Assembly (NCBI GenBank): GCA_963693035.2
Contig: CAXMMQ010000006.1
Location: 1-64,000, forward strand
From: Lichenicoccus sp963693035
Lineage (GTDB): Bacteria; Pseudomonadota; Alphaproteobacteria; Acetobacterales; Acetobacteraceae
DNA length: 64,000 nt
Direction of reading: 5' to 3'
Shown here: in pieces, positions 16,246 to 24,909 of the stretch
Position numbering within the stretch: position 1 is the stretch's first letter
Layout of the letters: every line of letters starts with the position of its first letter
Program-made: the position numbers and the translations under genes
Notes under the pieces: generated by a model
Seen by the model: the letters and a program-made list of their open reading frames with translations, nothing else
Databases searched by the model: none
Told to the model about the DNA's origin: nothing

Positions 16246-17781
16246 TCAGGTGCCGCAATAGGTCGCGTGAACGACCTCATTGGGCAGCGGCGGCGTCGCG
16301 TAGGCCGCCCGGCCGGGCTGGTCCTCGAAAGGCTGCCGAAGCACGCCCAGAAAGTCATCAAGGGGGCCAAGGTCGCCCGCCTCGGCGGCGGCAAGGACCG
16401 CTTCGACATGATGGTTGCGCGCGATGAACCCCGGGTTGGCCGCCCGCATACGGCGATGCCGCTCGGCCGGCGACGCGGTCTCGGCCGCCAGCCGCTGCCG
16501 CCAGGCCGCCAGCCAGCCATCCAGGGCGGCCGGATCAGCAAACAGGCTGCGCAGACCGGCCTCTGCATCATCCGGTCGCGGTACCTCGTCCGCCGCCAGT
16601 TCGGATAGGCGCCGGAAGGTCAGGGTGAAGTCGGCGCCTTGCTCTGCCATGCAGGCCAGCAGATCCTGCGCCAGGTCGCGATCACCCCCGTGGGGCGTCG
16701 CGAGACCGAGCTTGCGCCGGAAGGCGTCGTCCCAGGCGGTCTCGAACAGCCCGGCGAACCGTGCCAGCGCCTGGTTGGCGACGGCCACCGAAATGTCCGA
16801 GTTCGGATCGAGCAGCGGCAGTATCGCCTCTGCCAGGCGCGCCATGTTCCAGTGCGCGATCTGCGGCTGCCGGCCATAGGCATAGCGCCCGGCGGCGTCG
16901 ATCGAGCTGTAGACCGTGCCGGGGTGGAAGCCGTCCATGAAGGCGCAGGGGCCGTAATCGATGGTTTCGCCGGACACCGACATGTTGTCGGTGTTCATCA
17001 CGCCGTGGATGAAACCCACGGACTGCCAGCCGGCAACGAGCCGCGCGGTGCGCACGATCACTGCATCCAGCAGCGCGCGATAGGGCTGCGCCTCCGATGC
17101 CGCGTCCGGGTAGTGCCGCGCGATCACGTGGTCGGCCAACAGGCGCAGCGCCTCCACGTCGTCGCGGACGGCGAAATACTGAAAGGTGCCGACGCGGACA
17201 TGGCCACGCGCGACGCGGGTCAATACAGCGCCCTGGCGTGGCATCTCGCGCATGATCGTCTCGCCGGTCGCAACCACCGCGAGCGCGCGCGTCGTGGGAA
17301 CGCCGAGCGCCGCCATCGCCTCGCTGACGATGAACTCGCGCAGCGCCGGACCGAGGGCCGCGCGGCCATCGCCGCGGCGTGAGAATGGAGTCGGGCCGGC
17401 CCCCTTGAGCTGGATGTCACGGCGCCCGCCGGCACGATCGATCACCTCGCCGAGCAGCAGCGCCCGACCATCGCCAAGCTGCGGCACGAAATTGCCGAAC
17501 TGGTGACCGGCATAGGCCATCGCGAGCGGCTCGGCATTGTCCGGAACCCGGCTGCCGGCTAGTTCGAGCACCCCCGCTTCACTCGCCAGCCGCTTTGGAT
17601 CAAGTCCGAGCTCCAGGGCCAGCGCCTCGTTGAGACAGACCAGCCGGGGCTGTGCGACCGGCATCGGATCGAGACGCGCGAAGAACCGGGACGGCAGCCG
17701 TGCGTAGCTGTTGTCGAAGCAGAAGGTTGCCGGCGCCGATTCCGCGTCATCCGGTGCGACATCGTAAGCATAGTCGGGCAT
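16246..17781 (-). CDS. selO: Protein adenylyltransferase SelO (YdiU family)
   Basis: SelO is a pseudokinase-fold enzyme that transfers AMP to Ser, Thr or Tyr of target proteins and is linked to redox stress. The 511-residue protein is full length. It begins with FDNSYARLPSRFFARLDP and has AYAGHQFGNFVPQLGDGRA, the nucleotide-site region DIQLKGAGPTPFSRRGDGRA (Lys136), and GFIHGVMNTDNMSVSGETIDYGP with the catalytic and metal-binding residues. The C-terminal CGT motif with its conserved cysteine is intact. The 146-base gap to the phytochrome gene is AT-rich and probably holds both promoters. Confidence 0.95.
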   Translation of the reverse strand: MPDYAYDVAPDDAESAPATFCFDNSYARLPSRFFARLDPMPVAQPRLVCLNEALALELGLDPKRLASEAGVLELAGSRVPDNAEPLAMAYAGHQFGNFVPQLGDGRALLLGEVIDRAGGRRDIQLKGAGPTPFSRRGDGRAALGPALREFIVSEAMAALGVPTTRALAVVATGETIMREMPRQGAVLTRVARGHVRVGTFQYFAVRDDVEALRLLADHVIARHYPDAASEAQPYRALLDAVIVRTARLVAGWQSVGFIHGVMNTDNMSVSGETIDYGPCAFMDGFHPGTVYSSIDAAGRYAYGRQPQIAHWNMARLAEAILPLLDPNSDISVAVANQALARFAGLFETAWDDAFRRKLGLATPHGGDRDLAQDLLACMAEQGADFTLTFRRLSELAADEVPRPDDAEAGLRSLFADPAALDGWLAAWRQRLAAETASPAERHRRMRAANPGFIARNHHVEAVLAAAEAGDLGPLDDFLGVLRQPFEDQPGRAAYATPPLPNEVVHATYCGT

Positions 17782-17927
17782 GCAGCTTATACCTTGAACA
17801 AGGGATCGCGCCCGGGCTTGAGATGGGGAGGCTTCGGCAACTTGCCAAGGGACGGAAGATACCCACGACCGGCGGTTTTAATACTTATGTTTTAACACGG
17901 ATTTAACCTACACTCAGTATCTCGCTA

Positions 17928-20864
17928 GTGGATCGAGGCATCCCGTGCAGCGCATACCGACCCGGCGGCAAGCCACGTGACGGCACAGCCAGCCTCGTTG
18001 CGACGTCCGGCCAGCTTGCGCCATGGGTCCGTGCCGCCGCCGGTCCCGCGCCGGTGAACCTGCCAAGGCCGCCGCCGGCAGACAAGGCCGCTCCTGAACT
18101 CGACGTCGAATTCTGCGAGCGCGAGGCGATCCATATCCCGGGTGCCACGCAGCCGCATGGTGCGGTCGTTGCCGCCCGGACCCAGACCCTGCGCGTGACT
18201 CACTGCAGCGCCAACATCGCCGACATCCTCGGACTACCCCCCGCCGCGGTGCTGGGCGGCGACCTCCTGGCGATCATCGGCCCGGACGCGCTCGAAGCCA
18301 TCTGCGACCTCAAGCCGTACGAGCGCCGGCCGCTGGGCACCGTGCGGACCGAGCCGACAGCAGACAGGGGAACGGCGACCGGGCGCCTGCTGCACCTCAG
18401 CGGGTTCCATTCGGGCGACCGGATCTGCGTCGATCTCGAGCCCGCGCGCGGCGACCTCGGCCAGCAGCCGCCGGTCACGCTGGTGCAGTCGGTGCTGGAG
18501 AGCTTCAAGCACGCGACCAGCCAGGCCGCGCTCTGCACCCTGGCCAGCAACGGGATACGGGCGATCACCGGCTTCGACCGGGTCATGGTCTACCGCTTCG
18601 GCAAGGGGGGGGAAGGCGCGGTGGTCTCCGAATTCCACGCCCGGCACCTCGAGCCCTGGCTCGGCCTGCACTATCCCGCCTCCGACATCCCGCCCCAGGC
18701 GCGGCGCCAGTACATGCTGCAGCGGGTCGGCGCGGTGGCCGATGCCGCCTACGTGCCGGTGCCGCTGCTGACCGGGCGGCGGCTGGAGGACGCGACGCCG
18801 CTTGATCTCACCTACAGCGCGCTGCGCAGCGTCTCGCCGATCCACCGCGAGTTCATGCGCAACATGGGCACCGCGGCAAGCCTGACGGTGGGCCTGTCCT
18901 ATGGCCCCGAGCTGTGGGGCCTGATCATCTGCCACCACTCCAGCCCGCGCATCGCCGGCCCCGACCTGCGCGCGGTGGTCGACATGATCGGCCAGGTAGT
19001 GTCGCTGCTGCTCGGCAGCCTGCACGAATCGGAGCTCTTCGCCACCCGGACCCGGCAGCAGGCCACCCTGCGCGCCATCATCGACGAACTTTCGGCACCC
19101 GTGCCGCTCGGAGACGCTCTCGCCAAGGCGCAGGTGGCGCTGCTGCACCTGGTCGGCGCCACCGGTGCCGTGCTGCGCATCGACGGTGTCTGCCGCTGCC
19201 TCGGCCGGACGCCGGATGCGGGCGTGGCCGACGCCATCATCGCCACCCTGCAGGCGTCACGCCCGGGCAGCGCCGGACTGACCGCCATCAGCGACCTCGG
19301 ACTCCAGCATCCGGCCTTCGCGCCATACGCATCGGACGCCAGCGGGGCGCTGCTGCTCGAGCTGTCCCCGCTCGGCCAGGACGCGGTCCTGTGGCTCCGG
19401 CCGGGGCAGTCGCGGGTCATAAGCTGGGGCGGCGACCCGAACCCGGGCGCCGGCATCGACGCCGCCCGCGCGCGCACCTCGCCGCGCGCCAGCTTCGCCG
19501 CCTGGACCCAGACCACCTCCGGCCGGTCCGATCCCTGGACCGAGGCGGACGAGGCGCTCGCCCACGACCTGCGGCAAGCCATCGAGGGAGAAGCTGCGTA
19601 TCGCTTGAAATCCGAACAGGCCTGGCTCGACCATTACCGCTCGCTGACCGAGACCCTGGAGCAGAAGGTGCAGCAGCGTGCCCAGGCGCTGGAAGCCGAG
19701 ACGCAGGAGATCCAGCGCACCGGCGCGATCCTGCAGCAGGCGCAGAAGATGGAGGCGATCGGGCAACTGACCGGCGGCGTGGCACACGACTTCAACAACG
19801 TGCTGGCCGCGGTGCTCGGCAATCTCGAACTGGCGCAGGCGCGTGCGACCGACCCGACCGTCAAGAAGTTCCTGCGCAACGCGCAGCAGGCGGCCGAGCG
19901 CGGCGCCAAGCTGACCGACCACCTGCTCTCGTTCGCGCGCAAGCAGCCGCTGCGTCGCGAGGTCTGCGACCTCAACCGGCTCAGCACCGATTTCGCCGCC
20001 CTGATCCGTCGCACCGTCGGCACCGACATCGAGGTCAGGCTGAAACTCGCCGACGGCCTCTGGCCGGTGATGCTGGATGCGACCCAGTTCGAGATGGCGC
20101 TGCTCAATCTCGCGGTGAATGCCGGCCACGCGATGCCGGGCGGCGGCGTGATCGAGATCAGCACGCGCAATGTCGCCGCCGGTTCGGACGAGCTGCCCGA
20201 CGACCTCGATCCCGGCGACTATACCTGCGTGGCGGTGCAAGACGATGGCAGCGGCATGAGTGCCGAGGTCGCGGCGCACGCCTTCGAGCCGTTCTACACC
20301 ACCAGCACGATCGGCAAGGCGACCGGCCTCGGGCTGAGCCAGGTCTACGGTCTGTCCAAGCAACTCGGCGGCACCACGATCCTGACCAGCCGGTCCGGTG
20401 GCGGCACCTGCGTCAGCCTGCTGTTCCCGCGTGCCCTGCATGCGCCGGCGGCCGCACCGGTGCCGCAGCTCATCCCGGCGATGCCGCTTGCGGACGTGCA
20501 GCCGAGCGATGCCAGGCTGCTGGTGATCGACGACGATCCCGACGTGCGCGAGGTGACCGTCGAGACGCTGCGGGCGCTGGGCTTCGACGTCGTTGCGGCC
20601 GAAAGCGCCAAGCTCGGACTGGACATCCTGCATAGCGGCCTCGAGCTCGACCTGGTGGTGACCGATTTCTCTATGCCGGAGATGAACGGCATCGAGTTCA
20701 TCCGCCACGCCCACGAGTCGCACCCGCACCTGCCATGCCTGCTGGTGACCGGCTACGCCGAGACCAGCGATTTCGCGGAAGCGATCTCAGGCGGCATCAC
20801 CATCCTGCGCAAGCCGTACCGCATGAAGGAGCTGGCAGCCACGATCGAACGCCTCCGCGTTTGA
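17928..20864 (+). CDS. Hybrid bacteriophytochrome histidine kinase (PAS-GAF-PHY-HisKA-HATPase-REC)
   Basis: A red/far-red photoreceptor kinase of 978 residues. The PAS domain carries the biliverdin-binding cysteine (Cys63 in EFCEREAIHIPGATQPHG). The GAF domain has PASDIPPQARRQY with Asp253, and the PHY tongue has PRASF near residue 520. A coiled segment leads to HisKA (IGQLTGGVAHDFNN, His620) and HATPase (LNLAVNAGHAM, then GLGLSQVYG). A fused C-terminal receiver has its phosphoacceptor at Asp913 (LVVTDFSMPEMNG). The start is unsure: GTG at 17928 gives a 55-residue tail rich in P and A, and GTG at 18054 is possible. No heme oxygenase gene is nearby. The upstream DNA is AT-rich. Confidence 0.95.
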   Translation: MDRGIPCSAYRPGGKPRDGTASLVATSGQLAPWVRAAAGPAPVNLPRPPPADKAAPELDVEFCEREAIHIPGATQPHGAVVAARTQTLRVTHCSANIADILGLPPAAVLGGDLLAIIGPDALEAICDLKPYERRPLGTVRTEPTADRGTATGRLLHLSGFHSGDRICVDLEPARGDLGQQPPVTLVQSVLESFKHATSQAALCTLASNGIRAITGFDRVMVYRFGKGGEGAVVSEFHARHLEPWLGLHYPASDIPPQARRQYMLQRVGAVADAAYVPVPLLTGRRLEDATPLDLTYSALRSVSPIHREFMRNMGTAASLTVGLSYGPELWGLIICHHSSPRIAGPDLRAVVDMIGQVVSLLLGSLHESELFATRTRQQATLRAIIDELSAPVPLGDALAKAQVALLHLVGATGAVLRIDGVCRCLGRTPDAGVADAIIATLQASRPGSAGLTAISDLGLQHPAFAPYASDASGALLLELSPLGQDAVLWLRPGQSRVISWGGDPNPGAGIDAARARTSPRASFAAWTQTTSGRSDPWTEADEALAHDLRQAIEGEAAYRLKSEQAWLDHYRSLTETLEQKVQQRAQALEAETQEIQRTGAILQQAQKMEAIGQLTGGVAHDFNNVLAAVLGNLELAQARATDPTVKKFLRNAQQAAERGAKLTDHLLSFARKQPLRREVCDLNRLSTDFAALIRRTVGTDIEVRLKLADGLWPVMLDATQFEMALLNLAVNAGHAMPGGGVIEISTRNVAAGSDELPDDLDPGDYTCVAVQDDGSGMSAEVAAHAFEPFYTTSTIGKATGLGLSQVYGLSKQLGGTTILTSRSGGGTCVSLLFPRALHAPAAAPVPQLIPAMPLADVQPSDARLLVIDDDPDVREVTVETLRALGFDVVAAESAKLGLDILHSGLELDLVVTDFSMPEMNGIEFIRHAHESHPHLPCLLVTGYAETSDFAEAISGGITILRKPYRMKELAATIERLRV

Positions 20865-20881
20865 CGGGCCCGTGGGACCCT

Positions 20882-21360
20882 TCAGAGCGTATCGCGCAGG
20901 GTAAATAGGATCGTCCTCGGCGGGCGTAGGAGGCGGCCCAGAGCACCGGGATGCCGTTGCCCTGCACGAAGCTCAGGCTTTGCGGATAACGGCGGTCGAG
21001 GATGTTCCTGGCGGGAACCGTGGCGGTCCATTCCTGGTGCGGGCTGTTCCATCTCACCATCGCGTTCAGATAGGTCTGGTCGGGCAGCTCGGTCTGCGGG
21101 TTCTCCAGGGCGTCGTGAATACCGGGGTCTGGAAGCTGACATCGCCGGCCACTCGCACCCGGCCGGGCACGCATGGCGGCAGCGGCGAAGTGAGGGTGGC
21201 TTTGCGCAGCCCGTACGCCGCGTAGTTGCGGGTGATCTGGTCGATCAGCGCATCAACCGGCTGCTACCTGATCTTTGAAGGAATGTAGGTCTGCGTGCCG
21301 AAGGTGTTGTTGACGCGGCGGGCGGTGTGCCAGTCCTCAAAAAGGGATAGGTTCCGGCGG
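20882..21360 (-). pseudogene. TonB-dependent receptor C-terminus, decayed
   Basis: Minus-strand fragments spell the last beta-strands of a TonB-dependent outer-membrane receptor: VNNTFGTQTYIPSK, then GDVSFQTPVFTT, then TELPDQTYLNAMVRWNSP, ARNILDRRYPQSLSFVQGNG and finally PPRTILFTLRDTL with a stop at 20882. At least three frame changes and an in-frame stop separate these pieces. The plug and most of the barrel are absent. The family is judged from the ARNILDRRYP-type signature and the terminal strand. The ligand is unknown. Confidence 0.6.
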
Positions 21361-21565
21361 TGAAGATCGTCGCGCAAAGATAGTCCACCTGACCCGCGCA
21401 GGTGCCTCGCTCGCAGCCCGGGTCGAGGCGCTTCTGCATGTCATGCGCCGAAACGTCCTGAGGGACGTGAACGACGCCGAGCTGCAAGTCTGCCTGCGCG
21501 TGCTCGACCTCATCAAAGGCCGGGAGCCGGAGGCGGAACAGCACAGCCGGGTCGCCGGCGGATGA
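21350..21565 (+). pseudogene. MarR-family regulator, C-terminal remnant
   Basis: The plus strand reads DRRAKIVHLTRAGASLAARV and then MRRNVLRDVNDAELQVCLRVLDLI before a stop at 21565. DRRAKxVxLTxxG is the wing of the MarR winged helix, and the rest is the C-terminal dimerisation helix. The recognition helix and N-terminus are missing, replaced by the opposing TonB receptor remnant. There is no plausible start. A former MarR regulator beside the intact SDR gene at 21678 is a natural arrangement. Confidence 0.6.
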
Positions 21566-21677
21566 CGACGGTGTTCGGGCTGGGCCGGCGCGCTGCGCCT
21601 CGACAGCCTGCCCGTCGAAGCGCAGCGTCGCGCCGGGCCGCATGATCCGGCCGGCGCGGACAGGCGGAGTTGCTGAC

Positions 21678-22382
21678 ATGGCCGATAGGGCCTCCACCAA
21701 GACCATTCTGCTGATCGGCGCGTCCCGCGGCCTCGGCTACGCCATGGCAGAGGAATACCTCAACCAGGGTTGGCGCGTGATCGGCACGGTTCGCGGCGGG
21801 CGGACCGCTTTGCATGATCTCGCGGCGCGGTCGGACGGCCGGCTCGAAATCGAGACCCTCGACATCACGATCCCGGACCAGATCGCAGCCTTGCGCAGAC
21901 GCCTGTCCGGACGGTCGCTCGACGTCCTGTTCGTGAATGCCGGCACCACCAACAGCAATCCGGACACGGCCGCGGGCGCGGTCGCGACCGAGGAGTTCGT
22001 GCAGGTAATGGTGACGAACGCGCTGAGCCCGATGCGCATCGTCGAGGCACTGCAGGACCTGGTGCCACCCACTGGGACGATCGGGGTGATGTCATCGGGA
22101 CAGGGCAGCGTTGCGAACAACACCAACGGGATGCGCGAGGTCTATCGCGGCAGCAAGGCGGCTTTGAACACTTTCATGCGCAGCTTCGCGGCGCGTCACG
22201 CGGGCGACTCCCGGACCATGGTGCTGATGGCGCCCGGCTGGGTCCGCACCGAGCTTGGCGGCCCGGACGGCCGCCTGAGCATCGAGGAGAGCGTCCCGAA
22301 CCTGGTCCGCGTGCTCATGGGCGCGCAGGGCACGCCCGGGCTGCGCTACCTCGACTATCTCGGGCGCACCGTACCCTGGTGA
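21678..22382 (+). CDS. Short-chain dehydrogenase/reductase (SDR) family oxidoreductase
   Basis: A 234-residue Rossmann-fold NAD(P)-dependent oxidoreductase. It shows the cofactor motif GASRGLG near residue 14, NAGT for fold stability, the catalytic Ser in MSSGQGS and the YxxxK pair in EVYRGSKAALN, followed by APGWVRTELGG. ATG at 21678 is chosen because GGCGGAG lies eight bases upstream; an in-frame upstream start lacks this. The substrate cannot be told. It is the only intact gene in a decayed stretch, with MarR and TonB remnants upstream and an aldolase remnant starting two bases past its stop on the other strand. Confidence 0.92.
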   Translation: MADRASTKTILLIGASRGLGYAMAEEYLNQGWRVIGTVRGGRTALHDLAARSDGRLEIETLDITIPDQIAALRRRLSGRSLDVLFVNAGTTNSNPDTAAGAVATEEFVQVMVTNALSPMRIVEALQDLVPPTGTIGVMSSGQGSVANNTNGMREVYRGSKAALNTFMRSFAARHAGDSRTMVLMAPGWVRTELGGPDGRLSIEESVPNLVRVLMGAQGTPGLRYLDYLGRTVPW

Positions 22383-22383
22383 A

Positions 22384-22733
22384 AGGGGGCCGCTTGGTGA
22401 AGGCGGCCCTGGTAAAGCCGGTGGTGTTGATCGGGTGGCGGCCGATCAGGATGCGACCCTCATCGTCCACGAGTTGCAGGTCGGAGACCCGGATCTGGCC
22501 GAATGCCGCGCCAGCGGGTTGATCCAGAACTGCGCAAGGCAATCCGGGATGCGCGCGCTGACATGCCCGGCCAGGCCCTGGTCGAAGCCGTAGCGTGCGA
22601 ACAGCCGGAAGGTGGCGGCGAACCGGCGCTTGCGGTGCAGCCGCTCCTCCTCGAGGGGTGGCGGCGGGCACGCGCTTCCGCAGCTTGAACTCGCGGGAGC
22701 GGGTGTTGGTGATGGCGTTCAACGTCAGGTCCT
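22384..22733 (-). pseudogene. Class II aldolase/adducin family remnant
   Basis: On the minus strand EEERLHRKRRFAATFRLFAR, then YGFDQGLAGHVSARIPD and FWINPLA give the N-terminus of a class II aldolase-like protein. After a frame change the sequence continues IRVSDLQLVDDEGRILIGRH and PINTTGF, then leaves the family at the border with the SDR gene. The zinc-binding and C-terminal parts are missing. Two frame changes are needed, so it is dead. It faces away from the LysR pseudogene at 22934, as if that regulator once controlled it. The 200 bases between them contain nothing I can name. Confidence 0.6.
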
Positions 22734-22933
22734 CTCGGTCAGGCGGCGACTGATTGGGATGCTTCGCGCGCCACCAGCGCCCGCACGCGCGGCAGCAGGC
22801 GCACAGGAGGTTCAAGTGTATTCGGGCGCTCGCCGGCAATCCCAAGGCGGAGGCGGCCCTCACAGGCAATGCCGGGGCCACATGGCCGGGGCCGGTCGCG
22901 GCGACGCCGCGGCAGCGAGGCATAGACACCAAC

Positions 22934-23671
22934 GTGCCGACCGACCTGTTGCGGTCGTTCATCGCCATCGTCGATGCAGGATCGATGGCGCGCGCCACCG
23001 GCTCGATCCTGCTGACGCAGTCGGCGCTCAGCCTGCAGATGAAGCGGCTCGAAGACCTGCTGCGAGCCCGCATCTTCCAGCGCAGCGGCCGCACGCTGCT
23101 GCTGACCGCCGCTGGTGAGGAGCTGGTCAAGCTGGGGCGGCAGGTGCTGGCGCTGGACGACCGGATCGTGGTGTCGCTCGGTGGCGAGGCCGAACCGGAG
23201 CCGGTGCCGCTCGGCCTCGTGCAGGATTTCGCCGACACCGTGCTGCCGGGCATCATCGCCGCCTTCAACGCCCGGCACCCGAGGACGCGTATCCAGTCGC
23301 GGGTCGGCGGGTCGGCGGAACTGCTGGAGCAGTTCGACACCACGCGGCTCGACGTCGTGCTGTGCCTGGGCACGGCATGATGAGTTGCGGCGCGGCACCA
23401 GCCGGGTGGTGGCGGACGCGCCGATGGACTGGATCGGCGATCCGGCTTTGGTCGAGCAGGAGGAACTGCCGCTGGTGCTCGACCAGCCCTGCGCGTTCCG
23501 CACCGCGCTGCTGGAAAACCTCGAACGCGCCGGGCGCTCCTGGCGCAGCCGCCGCTGCCGCGGATCGACTATGTGCTGCTGCGCCGCGATCCCGAGAGCG
23601 AGCCGGCGCGCGACCTTGCCGCCCTGCTGTCCGACGCGGTCAGGACGCCGCGCGCCAAGCTGGCCTCCTGA
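22934..23671 (+). pseudogene. LysR-family transcriptional regulator, frameshifted and partly deleted
   Basis: The DNA-binding domain is intact (LLRSFIAIVDAGSMARATG, then TQSALSLQMKRLEDLLRARIF) and leads into the effector domain to LDVVLCLGTA, where a stop falls at 23378. Another frame continues DELRRGTSRVVADAPMDWIG and LPLVLDQPCAFRTALLENLERAG. A third frame holds the end PRIDYVLLRRDPE to the stop at 23671. The effector domain also seems to lack a segment between the second and third pieces. GTG at 22934 is the likely original start. Confidence 0.75.
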
Positions 23672-23695
23672 GGGCGCCGCCCATGCGGGCCGGGC

Positions 23696-23908
23696 TCATT
23701 CGCGCTCAGGGCGTCTGAGCCTTTCGCGGGCGCCGTCGACAGGCCCGGTGTCGTGCCCGTCGGGATCCGCATCCGGCGGGTAGGTCGGGAAGCCGCCATG
23801 CGAGGCGGTGCGTCGGCGCTTGTTGTCCTCCTGCCCCGGCTTGGTCTCGTGGTCATATTCCTTCGCCGACTCCGGTGCAGCGTCGTCGTCCGGTGCGGAC
23901 TGAGCCAT
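23696..23908 (-). CDS. Small hydrophilic protein of unknown function
   Basis: A 70-residue, highly charged protein beginning MAQSAPDDDAAPESAKEYDH and ending ARERLRRPERE, with many P, D and R and no hydrophobic segment. ATG at 23908 has GGGGAA eight bases upstream, which supports real translation. It is probably disordered in solution. I do not recognise the family. It is divergent from the small gene at 24224. Confidence 0.5.
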   Translation of the reverse strand: MAQSAPDDDAAPESAKEYDHETKPGQEDNKRRRTASHGGFPTYPPDADPDGHDTGPVDGARERLRRPERE

Positions 23909-24223
23909 GTGCGATGTTCCCCGTGCCTGTGCGAGCGGTAACGGCGGCCATGCGGCGAGGGTGGCGTCGCCGCCGCTCACAGATGCTTGCGTGCAGACTT
24001 GCCGCGTCTACGACATGCTCTGGGCGTGCTCCGGGGGCATTCCAATTCGGCGCCAGCCGGGCCATATGAGCCCTGCCGGACTTCGCGGCCGTGGGTGGCC
24101 CGGCGCCGCTCGCGGCTCCGGGGTCGCAAGTCATTCAAGGCCGGATCGATCACGGTCCTCTGTCATGCAGAGGGCCTTTTGCGCGAGTCCGGTCCGCGCA
24201 GCACGTGCAGGAGGGTTCTGAAG
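23909..24223. other. 315-base intergenic region with an orphan terminator hairpin
   Basis: No protein gene is supported here. The left end carries the ribosome site of the minus-strand gene at 23696-23908, and the right end the GGAGGG of the gene at 24224. The notable content is the terminator-like hairpin at 24154-24180. The 245 bases before it could hold a small RNA gene, but I see no clear promoter. Confidence 0.5.
24154..24180 (+). terminator. Orphan intrinsic terminator or attenuator hairpin
   Basis: GGTCCTCTG (24154-24162), loop TCATG, then CAGAGGGCC (24168-24176) form a nine-pair stem with one T-G pair, followed directly by TTTT. It lies 44 bases before the ATG at 24224 and far from any intact upstream plus-strand gene. 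It may end a small RNA or attenuate the gene behind it. Confidence 0.55.
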
Positions 24224-24463
24224 ATGGTCAAGCGTCGCAAAGAGGAAGAGATTGCCGGCGTCCTGGAGTTCGAGGGCCGCACCAGCGAGGACCCGGAATT
24301 CCTGGAATGGGTCGCCGGCCACAAGGCGACCAACGGCGGCAAGATCCGGGTCAGCCAGGGGGGCCGCGGTGTGCGGGTGATGTTCGCCAAGGAGGCCGAC
24401 ATGGCGCTCTGGCAGGCGCGGTCCGAGCAGGCGTCGAAGCGCAAGAAATCGGCAACCTCCTGA
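24224..24463 (+). CDS. Small basic protein of unknown function
   Basis: A 79-residue protein, MVKRRKEEEIAGVLEFEGRT at the start and a lysine-rich end (QASKRKKSATS). The middle (FLEWVAGHKATNGGKIRVSQ) looks folded. ATG at 24224 has a strong GGAGGG eight bases upstream. I do not recognise the family. Its charge would suit a nucleic-acid or regulatory role, but that is only a guess. A hairpin with a T-run sits just upstream and could control it by attenuation. The response regulator gene starts 65 bases downstream. Confidence 0.6.
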   Translation: MVKRRKEEEIAGVLEFEGRTSEDPEFLEWVAGHKATNGGKIRVSQGGRGVRVMFAKEADMALWQARSEQASKRKKSATS

Positions 24464-24528
24464 ATCGAACCTGCCGCTCTATCGGAAGTTGTAGCAGCGA
24501 AACCGGTTGCTATGAGGCTTACCCCAGC

Positions 24529-24909
24529 GTGTGCATCCTGCTCGTCGAAGACGAACCTCTCATCCGGGAGGTCATGACCGAGAGCCTGCAGGAAGCCGGC
24601 TTCGAGGTCATGCAGGCTGAGAATGGCGAGCGGGCGGCCGAGCTGATCAGCGACCCGCCGTGCCCGTTCTCCGCGCTGGTCACCGACTTCCACATGCCGG
24701 GCCGGATCGACGGTGCCGGGGTCGCGTCCCGGATGCGCAAGGCGTGGCCGAAAATCCCGGTGGTGATCGTCTCCGGCCGGCCCGAGGTGTTTCGCGCGCA
24801 ATGGGAAAGCGAGGATGGCTACGGGCTGCTGCGCAAACCCTATCTTCCGCAGCAGCTCATCGATCTGGTGCGCCGGCTGGTGCAGTCCGCTCCTCCGCCC
24901 GGTGCCTGA
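24529..24909 (+). CDS. Single-domain response regulator
   Basis: A stand-alone CheY-like receiver of 126 residues. It begins with VCILLVEDEPLIREVM (acidic pair), has the phosphoacceptor Asp in LVTDFHMPG, the switch residue region VVIVSGRPEV and the conserved Lys in LLRKPYLPQQL. No output domain follows, so it works by protein contact or as a phosphorelay sink. GTG at 24529 is chosen: it abuts the first beta-strand, with GAGG about ten bases upstream. An out-of-frame ATG lies at 24512. The partner kinase is not adjacent; two hybrid kinases occur elsewhere in the window. Its stop overlaps the presumed CTG start of the next gene. Confidence 0.88.
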   Translation: MCILLVEDEPLIREVMTESLQEAGFEVMQAENGERAAELISDPPCPFSALVTDFHMPGRIDGAGVASRMRKAWPKIPVVIVSGRPEVFRAQWESEDGYGLLRKPYLPQQLIDLVRRLVQSAPPPGA

